Positions 1 through 5,456 of a DNA stretch of 7,365 bases are shown piece after piece. This DNA comes from an uncultured Selenomonas sp. (GTDB lineage: Bacteria > Bacillota > Negativicutes > Selenomonadales > Selenomonadaceae): the NCBI GenBank assembly GCA_947097535.1, contig CAMURM010000069.1, forward strand, positions 1 through 7,365. Reading direction: 5' to 3'. The translations under genes and the position numbers were made by a program. The notes under the pieces were generated by a model. It was not told where the DNA came from and searched no databases. It saw nothing but the letters and a program-made list of their open reading frames with translations. Every line of letters begins with the position of its first letter. Positions within the stretch are counted from its first letter, which is position 1.

Positions 1-724
1 CCTTGATCGGGTCGACCTCCGTTATGACGACGTTCGCGCCGAGCCCCTGGGCGCGCATGGCACCGCCCTTGCCGCACCAGCCGTAGCCGGCGATGACGAC
101 CGTCTTGCCCGCAATGCCGAGGTTCGTCGTGCGCATGATGCCGTCCCACGTCGACTGCCCCGTGCCGTAGCGGTTGTCGAAGAGATACTTGCAGTAGGCA
201 TCGTTCGCCGCGATCATCGGGAATTCAAGCTTGCCCGCGCGTGCGAGAGAATGCAGGCGATGGACGCCCGTCGTCGTCTCCTCCGAACCGCCGAGAATGT
301 TCGGCAGAAGCTCGCGGCGCTTCGTATGCAGGATGTTTACGAGGTCGCCGCCGTCGTCAATGATGATGTCGGGCCGGAGGTCGAGCGCCTTGTTGATGTA
401 CTCTTCGTACTCCGCATCGCTGCAGCCATGCGTCGCAAAGACATGAAGCCCGTCCTCGACGAGCGCCGCCGCAATGTCGTCCTGTGTGGAAAGCGGGTTG
501 CTGCCCGTGATGGCGACTTCCGCGCCGGCATTCTTCATGATCAGAGCCAGGTACGCCGTCTTCGCTTCGAGGTGAAGCGTGATGACGATCTTCTTGCCGG
601 CAAAGGGCTTCGTCACGGAATACTCCTTGTTGACGGCTTCCATGACGGGCATGAAGTTCTTGACCCAGTTGATCTTGTCATGACCGGACGGTGCGAGGCT
701 GATGTCTTTGATCATTGATTCCAT
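1..724 (-). CDS. ahcY: S-adenosylhomocysteine hydrolase (adenosylhomocysteinase), N-terminal 241 residues; gene runs off the left edge
   Basis: AhcY reversibly hydrolyses S-adenosylhomocysteine to adenosine and homocysteine in the cytoplasm, removing the product inhibitor of SAM-dependent methyltransferases. It uses a tightly bound NAD. The minus-strand frame is open from ATG at 724 to the window edge. Visible family features are the substrate-domain LHLEAKTA (His51), DDGGDL (residues 123-128), SEETTTGVH (Glu149), NDAYCKYLFDNRYGTGQS (Lys179, Asp183, Asn184, matching the catalytic Lys/Asp/Asn of the family) and the Rossmann glycine motif GYGWCGKG (213-220). The NRYGTGQS form, with Thr where animal enzymes have Cys, belongs to the compact bacterial/archaeal subclass of about 400-420 residues, so roughly 40% is missing here, including the C-terminal Lys/Tyr cofactor pair. 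The ATG at 724 is chosen over ATG 715 because AGGAGG at 735-740 gives 10-nt spacing. It lies 43 bp after surE and is probably co-transcribed with it. Confidence 0.96.
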   Translation of the reverse strand, partial: MESMIKDISLAPSGHDKINWVKNFMPVMEAVNKEYSVTKPFAGKKIVITLHLEAKTAYLALIMKNAGAEVAITGSNPLSTQDDIAAALVEDGLHVFATHGCSDAEYEEYINKALDLRPDIIIDDGGDLVNILHTKRRELLPNILGGSEETTTGVHRLHSLARAGKLEFPMIAANDAYCKYLFDNRYGTGQSTWDGIMRTTNLGIAGKTVVIAGYGWCGKGGAMRAQGLGANVVITEVDPIK

Positions 725-734
725 GTGCGTTGTT

Positions 735-740
735 CCTCCT
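735..740 (-). promoter_or_regulatory. Shine-Dalgarno of ahcY
   Basis: A full AGGAGG stands 10 nt upstream of the ATG at 724-722 and 19 nt upstream of the next in-frame ATG (715-713), so it selects the first ATG. This is the strongest ribosome binding site in the window and fits a well-translated gene. Confidence 0.8.
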
Positions 741-767
741 AAAACTTGTTTCCTGCCGGGCGGCATT

Positions 768-1520
768 TCAGCGCAATAACTTCTCCAGGTAGATGTAGTC
801 CGTGAGATCCGTCTGGAGCGGCGTGACGGAGATGTAGCCGCGCTCTGCGGCAACGATGTCCGTTGCCTCACTGTTTCCTTCGTCGAGAATTTCCCCGCCG
901 ATGAAGTAGCATTCCCTGCCGTCCTCGTCCTCCATCTTCTGAAAGGCGTTGATGTAGTCGCGGCGTCCCAGTTGCGTGAATACGAACTGCGGACCGCCTT
1001 CGCAGAACTGACGCGGGAAGTTCACATTGTAAAAATTCACTTTACCCTCTTCATAGAAGAGCGAAGTGAGATTCTCCTCCAGGAGCGTAGCCGCCGTATC
1101 GTAAGAAATCTCGGACTTCATGTCGAGGGATACGGCGGTCGCCGTGATCCCGTGCAGATAGGCTTCCATCGCCGCATTTGCCGTGCCGGAATAAAGCACA
1201 TCCGTGCCCAGATTCGCGCCGTGGTTGATGCCGGAAATCACATACTCCGGGTATATATCGGCAGAAATCGCTTCGAGGTAAAGCTTCACACAGTCTGCCG
1301 GCGTGCCTTCGATGCGGTACGCTGTCACGCCGTAGTTCTCTTCCAACGGCCGATAGCGGTCGAGGCGGATGCACCGTTTGACGGTGATCGCATGGGACAT
1401 GCCGCTCTGCTCGAAGGCCGGAGCAGCCACGACGACCGTGTGACGCAGCGAAAGCACGCGCACGAGCGCCTCGATGCCGACAGCTTCGACGCCGTCGTCA
1501 TTCGTCAATAATATCCGCAA
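768..1520 (-). CDS. surE: 5'/3'-nucleotidase SurE (survival protein E), 250 aa
   Basis: SurE is a cytoplasmic, divalent-metal-dependent phosphatase that dephosphorylates nucleoside 5'- and 3'-monophosphates, and in some species short polyphosphate. The protein opens with MRILLTNDDG, the family's N-terminal signature carrying the metal-binding Asp8-Asp9. Ser39 (in EQSG) and Asn99 (in SGINHGANLG) match the other metal/phosphate ligands, followed by the conserved TDVLYSGTANAAMEA (106-120). The length of 250 residues is normal. The frame extends upstream to ATG 1625, but that 35-residue extension overlaps the preceding gene and resembles no SurE. Homology puts the start at TTG 1520, preceded by GAGG at 1527-1530 with 6-nt spacing. 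The gene begins 25 bp after the membrane fusion protein stop and ends 43 bp before ahcY, consistent with one operon. The pcm methyltransferase gene often found beside surE in Proteobacteria is not here. Confidence 0.95.
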   Translation of the reverse strand: MRILLTNDDGVEAVGIEALVRVLSLRHTVVVAAPAFEQSGMSHAITVKRCIRLDRYRPLEENYGVTAYRIEGTPADCVKLYLEAISADIYPEYVISGINHGANLGTDVLYSGTANAAMEAYLHGITATAVSLDMKSEISYDTAATLLEENLTSLFYEEGKVNFYNVNFPRQFCEGGPQFVFTQLGRRDYINAFQKMEDEDGRECYFIGGEILDEGNSEATDIVAAERGYISVTPLQTDLTDYIYLEKLLR

Positions 1521-1526
1521 AACATC

Positions 1527-1530
1527 CCTC
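1527..1530 (-). promoter_or_regulatory. Shine-Dalgarno of surE deciding a TTG start
   Basis: GAGG inside AAAAGAGGGA lies 6 nt before TTG 1520-1518. An ATG at 1525-1523 is closer to it but out of frame, and opens only six codons before a stop. The TTG gives the MRILLTNDDG N-terminus expected of SurE. Confidence 0.7.
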
Positions 1531-1545
1531 TTTTCCCTTCCTGTC

Positions 1546-2526
1546 TCAAGGCGACAAGCGCACGCGAACCTTCGTCCCCGGCTGTATCTCCTCGCCCTCT
1601 TCCCTGGGGATGGAAATGCGCACACGGACTTTTGGTGATGCCTCTGCCTCGCCTGCCGGCTCTTCCTCTATATCCTGCACCGTTCCCTGCACCTCGCGGT
1701 CGCCCAGGCGATAGGAGGCGAACTGTCCGAGGCGCACCTTGTCCTTCTGCGTGCTGTCGAGGACGGCTTCGAGCCACAAGTCATCGGCATTGCCGATACT
1801 TGCAAAGGTCTCGCCGCCCTTGATCTTGCTGTCTGCAGCCATGCCCTCTGCGAGATAGAGCGTGCCTGCGACAGGCGCGACGATGTCGGTTCCCGCTTTG
1901 TCCTGCTGCGCCTTTGCCAGGGCGATTTCCGCCTGCTTCAAGAAGAGCTCCGCCTGCTTGATCTGCTCTGCGGAAGCAGGCTGCATGACGGTGCGGTAGC
2001 TTGCTGCAGGCGCGCGCGCCTCGTTTGCGGCGACGGCAGCATTGTAGGCGGCTTCGGCCTCATCGCGCTTGACAGCGCTGATGGCGCCCATCGCGTAGAG
2101 TTCGTTCATGCGCTCCAGGCGTGCGCGCGCAGCCTCCGCATCGACGGAAGCGCTCGGCGCCTCGCTTGCAACGGGCTGCGTGACGGCGATGCCCTTCTGC
2201 AGGTTTTCCAGACTCGTTTTCGCCAGGTCAACGTTTTGCTGCAGCTGCGCGATATCCTCGTCCGTGACCTCGAGCTTGAGGCGCGCGATGACGTCTCCCG
2301 CATTCACATGCGTGCCGTCAGCTGCCAGGATTTCCGAAATCGTGCCGTCGGCCTTCGCCTTTGCCGGCACGAGTGCGCTCTTCACCTGCGCATCATCCAG
2401 CGTCAGGGAATTGTGCGAGCGCTGGTAGAGCCAGATGCCGCCGATAGTCAAGGCTGCGAGCGCCAAGAGGCCGAGCAGTCCGAACTGCAAAAATCGGACT
2501 GCTTTTTTTGTAATATCAACTTCCAA
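1546..2526 (-). CDS. HlyD/EmrA-family membrane fusion (periplasmic adaptor) protein, 326 aa
   Basis: Membrane fusion proteins bridge an inner-membrane exporter (ABC, MFS or RND) to an outer-membrane TolC-like channel. Seen here are a short cytoplasmic N-terminus, one hydrophobic anchor (about residues 13-34), a first lipoyl half-motif (about 46-85, GTISEILAADGTHVNAGD), Ala/Glu/Gln-rich helices (about 88-114, 128-172 and 186-210) broken by Pro/Ser/Ala-rich linkers, a second lipoyl half (212-245, DIVAPVAGTLYLAEGM) and a beta-barrel region ending at 326. The segment LYAMGAISAVKRDEAEAAY is typical of the second helix in this family. The start is uncertain. GTG 2535 would add three residues but overlaps the Shine-Dalgarno, whereas TTG 2526 has GAGGGTGAT correctly placed, so TTG is preferred. 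No exporter or TolC gene is visible, so the substrate is unknown. It is probably co-transcribed with alaS (95-bp gap) and surE. Confidence 0.88.
   Translation of the reverse strand: MEVDITKKAVRFLQFGLLGLLALAALTIGGIWLYQRSHNSLTLDDAQVKSALVPAKAKADGTISEILAADGTHVNAGDVIARLKLEVTDEDIAQLQQNVDLAKTSLENLQKGIAVTQPVASEAPSASVDAEAARARLERMNELYAMGAISAVKRDEAEAAYNAAVAANEARAPAASYRTVMQPASAEQIKQAELFLKQAEIALAKAQQDKAGTDIVAPVAGTLYLAEGMAADSKIKGGETFASIGNADDLWLEAVLDSTQKDKVRLGQFASYRLGDREVQGTVQDIEEEPAGEAEASPKVRVRISIPREEGEEIQPGTKVRVRLSP
2474..2509 (+). terminator. Terminator-like hairpin on the + strand, antisense to codons 9-18 of the membrane fusion protein gene
   Basis: On the + strand, the perfect 9-bp arms GCAGTCCGA (2475-2483) and TCGGACTGC (2494-2502) flank a 10-nt loop and are followed at once by seven T (2503-2509). 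An outer A-T pair makes a tenth base pair. This has the form of a Rho-independent terminator for + strand transcription, yet there is no + strand gene. On the minus-strand mRNA the same sequence forms a hairpin starting 24 nt after the first base of the preferred TTG start. The shape is directly visible; function is inferred and could be coincidence. Confidence 0.45.
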
Positions 2527-2530
2527 GGAA

Positions 2531-2539
2531 ATCACCCTC
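2531..2539 (-). promoter_or_regulatory. Shine-Dalgarno of the membrane fusion protein gene (favours TTG 2526 over GTG 2535)
   Basis: GAGGGTGAT resembles the complement of the 16S rRNA 3' end. GAGG (2539-2536) is 9 nt before TTG 2526-2524. The upstream candidate GTG 2535-2533 lies inside this motif, with no spacing left for initiation. Confidence 0.6.
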
Positions 2540-2621
2540 GATTCGTCGGAACCGTTCGCCGCTTCCTATATCGACGCCTGAAAGCGGACAGTGTGCAGAA
2601 AGCTTCCTTTCAAATCTACGT

Positions 2622-5246
2622 TCAGGCAAGCTGCTCTTCGAGCACCTTCGCGGCTTCCAGCAGCGCTTCCGGCATCTTCGCGGGCTCCTTGCCGCCCGCC
2701 TGCGCCATCTCCTTGCGGCCGCCGCCGCCGCCGCCAACGACCTTCGCCGCCGCTTTGACGATGTTGCCCGCATGGGCGCCCTTCGCCGCCGCGTCTTCGC
2801 TCGCCTTCGCCACGAGGCTGACCTTGCCTTCGTGTGCGGCGGCGAGCACGACGACGCCGCTGGCGAGACGGTCGAGCACCATGTCGGCAATCTTTCGCAG
2901 ATCGTCAATGCTGTCCGCTTCGACAATGCCCGCAGCAAACGAAAGACCTGCGATCTCCTTCTTCGCGGTAAGAAGCGCATCGACATCGCCCATGGCGCGC
3001 TCCTTCGTGAAGGAAGCGATTTCCTGCCGGAGCTTCTTGTTTTCCGCCAGAGCACTCTCAATATGCGCGAGGACCTCGTCGTCGCGACACTTGAAAGCGT
3101 GCGCGGCAGCTGCAAGTGCCGCCGCCTTCTCATTCATGTAGTCGATGGCCGCCTTGCCCGTCAAGGCCTCGATGCGGCGAACGCCCGAGGCGATGCCTGC
3201 CTCGCTGACGATCTTGAACATGCCGATCTCGCCGACATTCTTCACATGCGAGCCGCCGCAAAGCTCTATGCTGAACCCCGGCACGGAAACGACGCGCACG
3301 ACATCGCCGTACTTCTCGCCGAAGAGCGCCATCGCACCCATTTCCTTCGCCTTGGCAATCTCCATCTGCGCGATTTCCACCGACTTCGCCAGGAGAATCT
3401 GCTCGTTGACGAGACGCTCCACCTCCTGCAGCTGCAGCGGCGTCACCGGCTCGAAGTTGGAGAAGTCGAAACGCAGGCGATCGGGCATGACCAAAGAGCC
3501 AGCCTGATTGACCTGCTCGCCGACGACGCGCTTGAGTGCCGCCTGCAAAAGATGCGTCGCCGTATGGTTGCGCGCCGACGCCAGCTTCTTTTCCATGTCG
3601 ATGCGGATCGCGACCTTGTCGCCGACCTTGAGCATGCCTTCTTCGACGTAGCCGATGTGATAGACCGTGCCGTCGGGCAGCTTCTTGGCATTCGAGACCC
3701 GGATGCGGCCGAGCTCGCTCTCCAAAAGACCGGCGTCGCCGACCTGTCCGCCGCCTTCTGCGTAGAAGGGCGTCGCCTCTAAGATGATGCCCGCCTCTTC
3801 GCCGTCGTTGAGCGTATCGACGAGGGCACCGTCCTTCCAGATAGCGACGACGGTCGATTCGCGCGCCTCTTCATCGACGCGCAGGTGACGCGTATCGATG
3901 CCCGAGAGATCGGGCACGGCGACGCGCTGGTTTTCCTGACGCGCGGCACGGGCGCGCTCACGCTGCTTGTCCATCGCCTTCTCGAAGGAGTCCTTGTCGA
4001 GCTCCATACCGTTTTCGTGCAGGATCTCGTCCGTGACTTCCCACGGGAAGCCGTACGTATCGTAGAGCTTGAAGCCGATTTCGCCCGCGAGCACCTTTTT
4101 GCCCTCGCGCCGCAAGTCCTCGATATGGCCGTTTAAGAGCTCCATGCCCTGTGCGAGCGTCGCCGCGAAGCGATCCTCCTCGATGCTGATGACCTTCTTG
4201 ATGTACTCCCGCTTCTCGGCAAGCTCCTCGAAGTCCGCTGCGCCCTTGTAGATTGCAGCGACGGCGTCGATCGCGCCTTCGAGGAATTTGTCGTGGATGC
4301 CGAGGATGCGGCCGTGACGCACGGCGCGGCGCAGGATGCGGCGCAGCACATAGCCGCGCCCCTCGTTCGACGGCAGGATGCCGTCCATGATCATGATCGC
4401 CATGCTGCGCGCGTGATCGGCGATGACCTTGAGCGAAATGTCCTTTTCCGCATCTTCGCCGTAAGTGACGCCCGAGACCTTCGATGTGTATTCGATGATG
4501 GGAAAGAGCAGATCCGTCTCAAAGTTCGTCTTCTTATTCTGCAGGACGGACGCCAGTCGCTCAAGGCCGCAGCCCGTATCGATGTTCTTGTGTTCAAGCG
4601 GCTCGTACTGCCCGTCCTCCGTGCGGTCGAACTGCGTGAAGACGAGGTTCCAGATTTCCAGATAGCGGTCGCAGTCGCAGCCGACGGCACAGTCGGGGCT
4701 GCCGCAGCCGCGCTCTTCGCCGAGGTCGATGTAGATTTCCGAATCGGGGCCGCAGGGGCCGGGGCCGATCTCCCAGAAGTTATCGTCGAGCTTCACGATG
4801 TGATCCTGCGGGAAGCCCGGCTGCTCGCGCCATATAGCGGCGGCCTCATCGTCCTTGGGATAGACCGTCACCCAGAGCTTTTCCTTCGGCAGTTCCAATA
4901 CATCGGTCAAAAACTCCCATGCCCACGGAATCGCTTCCTTTTTGAAATAGTCGCCGAACGAGAAGTTACCGAGCATTTCAAAATACGTCTGGTGGCGCGC
5001 CGTGCGGCCTACGTTCTCGATATCGCCCGTGCGCACGCAGCGCTGACTCGTCGTGATGCGCGTGCGCGGCGGCTTCATCTTGCCCGTGAAGAACGGCTTG
5101 AAGGGCGCCATGCCCGCGCCGATCATCAAGAGTGTCGGATCGTTCGCGGGAATGAGCGAGGCGCTCGGCAAGCGCAGATGTCCCTTCTTCTCCGCAAAGA
5201 ATTGCAGATACGCTTCACGCAATTCATTTCCTGTCATATATTTCAA
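2622..5246 (-). CDS. alaS: Alanyl-tRNA synthetase, 874 aa
   Basis: AlaRS is a cytoplasmic class II enzyme that charges tRNA-Ala with alanine using ATP and edits mischarged Ser/Gly. All usual domains are present at the family's normal length (about 870-880). The catalytic core (about 1-240) carries RITTSQRCVRTGDIENVG, RHQTYFEMLGNFSFGDYFK, YLEIWNLVFTQFDR and GCGLERLAS (motif 3), and includes a four-Cys cluster (181, 186, 190, 192) common in bacterial AlaRS. The tRNA-recognition region includes LPSNEGRGYVLRRILRRAVR (291-310). The editing domain has the zinc ligands HTATH (His561, His565) and CGGSH (Cys663, His667). The C-Ala domain has a six-glycine run (838-843) followed by RKEMAQAGGKEP. The start is TTG 5246, with GGAGG 9 nt upstream; the next ATG, three codons in, is too far from it. 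The gene has its own promoter, a possible coupled leader ORF, and probably heads the operon down to ahcY. Confidence 0.98.
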   Translation of the reverse strand: MKYMTGNELREAYLQFFAEKKGHLRLPSASLIPANDPTLLMIGAGMAPFKPFFTGKMKPPRTRITTSQRCVRTGDIENVGRTARHQTYFEMLGNFSFGDYFKKEAIPWAWEFLTDVLELPKEKLWVTVYPKDDEAAAIWREQPGFPQDHIVKLDDNFWEIGPGPCGPDSEIYIDLGEERGCGSPDCAVGCDCDRYLEIWNLVFTQFDRTEDGQYEPLEHKNIDTGCGLERLASVLQNKKTNFETDLLFPIIEYTSKVSGVTYGEDAEKDISLKVIADHARSMAIMIMDGILPSNEGRGYVLRRILRRAVRHGRILGIHDKFLEGAIDAVAAIYKGAADFEELAEKREYIKKVISIEEDRFAATLAQGMELLNGHIEDLRREGKKVLAGEIGFKLYDTYGFPWEVTDEILHENGMELDKDSFEKAMDKQRERARAARQENQRVAVPDLSGIDTRHLRVDEEARESTVVAIWKDGALVDTLNDGEEAGIILEATPFYAEGGGQVGDAGLLESELGRIRVSNAKKLPDGTVYHIGYVEEGMLKVGDKVAIRIDMEKKLASARNHTATHLLQAALKRVVGEQVNQAGSLVMPDRLRFDFSNFEPVTPLQLQEVERLVNEQILLAKSVEIAQMEIAKAKEMGAMALFGEKYGDVVRVVSVPGFSIELCGGSHVKNVGEIGMFKIVSEAGIASGVRRIEALTGKAAIDYMNEKAAALAAAAHAFKCRDDEVLAHIESALAENKKLRQEIASFTKERAMGDVDALLTAKKEIAGLSFAAGIVEADSIDDLRKIADMVLDRLASGVVVLAAAHEGKVSLVAKASEDAAAKGAHAGNIVKAAAKVVGGGGGGRKEMAQAGGKEPAKMPEALLEAAKVLEEQLA

Positions 5247-5305
5247 AAGAACCTACCTCCATCAGAAATTTCGGCAAGCGCGGACAAATTCCATACAGAA
5301 GCCAT
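5243..5305 (-). CDS. Possible 20-aa leader ORF, translationally coupled to alaS
   Basis: ATG 5305-5303 opens a 20-codon frame, MASVWNLSALAEISDGGRFF, ending in TGA 5245-5243. That stop shares two bases with the alaS TTG start (TTGA overlap), the arrangement used for translational coupling. GAGG at 5314-5317 gives 8-nt spacing to the ATG. The ORF lies wholly inside the predicted alaS 5' leader, starting about 20-30 nt after the likely transcription starts. Three of 20 codons are Ala (GCT, GCG, GCC), compatible with but not proof of an alanine-responsive leader peptide. No terminator hairpin follows, so classical attenuation is not evident. The peptide matches no family I know. A chance ORF of this size is quite possible; the ribosome binding site and the stop-start overlap are what make it worth listing. 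Confidence 0.35.
   Translation of the reverse strand: MASVWNLSALAEISDGGRFF
5256..5260 (-). promoter_or_regulatory. Shine-Dalgarno of alaS deciding a TTG start
   Basis: GGAGG stands 9 nt before TTG 5246-5244 and 18 nt before the first in-frame ATG (5237-5235), so TTG is the likely initiator. The motif lies inside the last codons of the possible leader ORF at 5243-5305, so translation of that ORF would pass over it. Confidence 0.75.
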
Positions 5306-5330
5306 CCGCCTGACCTCATACTAACAAATC

Positions 5331-5368
5331 ATTATATCATATTTTACCATGAAACCCCAAGAGGTCAA
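5331..5368 (-). promoter_or_regulatory. Sigma-70/SigA-type promoter(s) for alaS
   Basis: Two overlapping candidates point at alaS. The first has TATAAT (5336-5331) preceded by TG one base upstream, a perfect extended -10 (TGATATAAT), with TTGGGG (5360-5355) as a weaker -35 at 18 bp. The second has TTGACC (5368-5363), 16 bp and TAAAAT (5346-5341). Transcription would start near 5324 or 5334, giving an alaS leader of roughly 80-90 nt. This AT-rich patch stands out from the GC-rich surroundings. Both -35 elements sit in one arm of the inverted repeat at 5348-5403. Confidence 0.75.
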
Positions 5369-5403
5369 GCCTGAAGGGCGCAGACCGATTGGCTGGTTTC
5401 ATG
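5348..5403. repeat. Imperfect inverted repeat / hairpin A in the ligA-alaS gap
   Basis: CATGAAACC (5348-5356) pairs with GGTTTCATG (5395-5403), CCAA (5357-5360) with TTGG (5389-5392), and GGTC (5363-5366) with GACC (5383-5386), with a small apical GCC/GGC stem (5369-5371 with 5377-5379). That is 17 Watson-Crick pairs plus 3 apical. In + strand RNA the two unpaired positions between the inner stems would be tandem G-A. No T-run follows on either strand, so it is not a standard intrinsic terminator. It overlaps the -35 region of the alaS promoter. Confidence 0.7.
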
Positions 5404-5454
5404 TAAGGGCGGCGCACAATGTCCACGAAGTGGACGTTTGTGCGTGTAGCTTAC
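5403..5454. repeat. Imperfect inverted repeat / hairpin B immediately after ligA
   Basis: The core stem is GTCCAC (5421-5426) and GTGGAC (5430-5435) with a GAA loop. It is extended by GCACAA (5414-5419) with TTGTGC (5438-5443) across a one/two-base bulge, by C5413-G5444, and by an outer GTAAG/CTTAC pair (5403-5407 with 5450-5454). It begins within a few bases of the ligA stop and abuts hairpin A. It lacks a T-tract on either strand. It may mark the 3' end of the ligA transcript or be part of a dispersed palindromic repeat. Confidence 0.7.
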
Positions 5455-5456
5455 TG

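Noticed and set aside
251..718. A 155-codon + strand frame opposite ahcY
   Set aside because: The minus strand encodes intact AhcY motifs through the same bases; the + frame has no recognisable content.
754..765. TGCCGCCCGGCA palindrome after the surE stop as a terminator
   Set aside because: The stem is 4-5 bp with a 2-4-nt loop and is not followed directly by a T-run; too weak to call.
725..767. SAH or SAM riboswitch upstream of ahcY
   Set aside because: The surE-ahcY gap is 43 bp including the Shine-Dalgarno, too short for these aptamers, and no conserved core is visible.
1521..1625. N-terminal extension of surE to ATG 1625
   Set aside because: It overlaps the preceding gene by 80 bp, is Arg-rich, and precedes the true SurE N-terminus MRILLTNDDG, which has its own Shine-Dalgarno.
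2598..2611. GAAAG/CTTTC hairpin after alaS as a terminator or attenuator
   Set aside because: It is only 5 bp, AT-rich, and has no T-tract; readthrough into the next gene is likely.
2717..2735. GCC trinucleotide run as a microsatellite
   Set aside because: It encodes the Gly run of the AlaRS C-Ala domain (GGGGGGRKEMAQAGG), a normal feature of the family, so no special repeat function is needed.
5262..5294. Alternative 10-codon leader ORF MEFVRACRNF in the alaS leader
   Set aside because: There is no Shine-Dalgarno before its ATG, and it stops before the alaS start without coupling; the other frame (5243-5305) is better supported.
2772..5324. Long + strand frames opposite alaS (2772-3782 and 4293-5324)
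   Set aside because: They are antisense shadows of alaS with Arg/His/Asp-rich low-information translations and no family motifs.
5247..5456. T-box riboswitch upstream of alaS
   Set aside because: I looked for the conserved T-box antiterminator sequence and a following terminator on the minus strand and found neither; the leader from the predicted promoter is only about 80-90 nt, too short for a full T-box.
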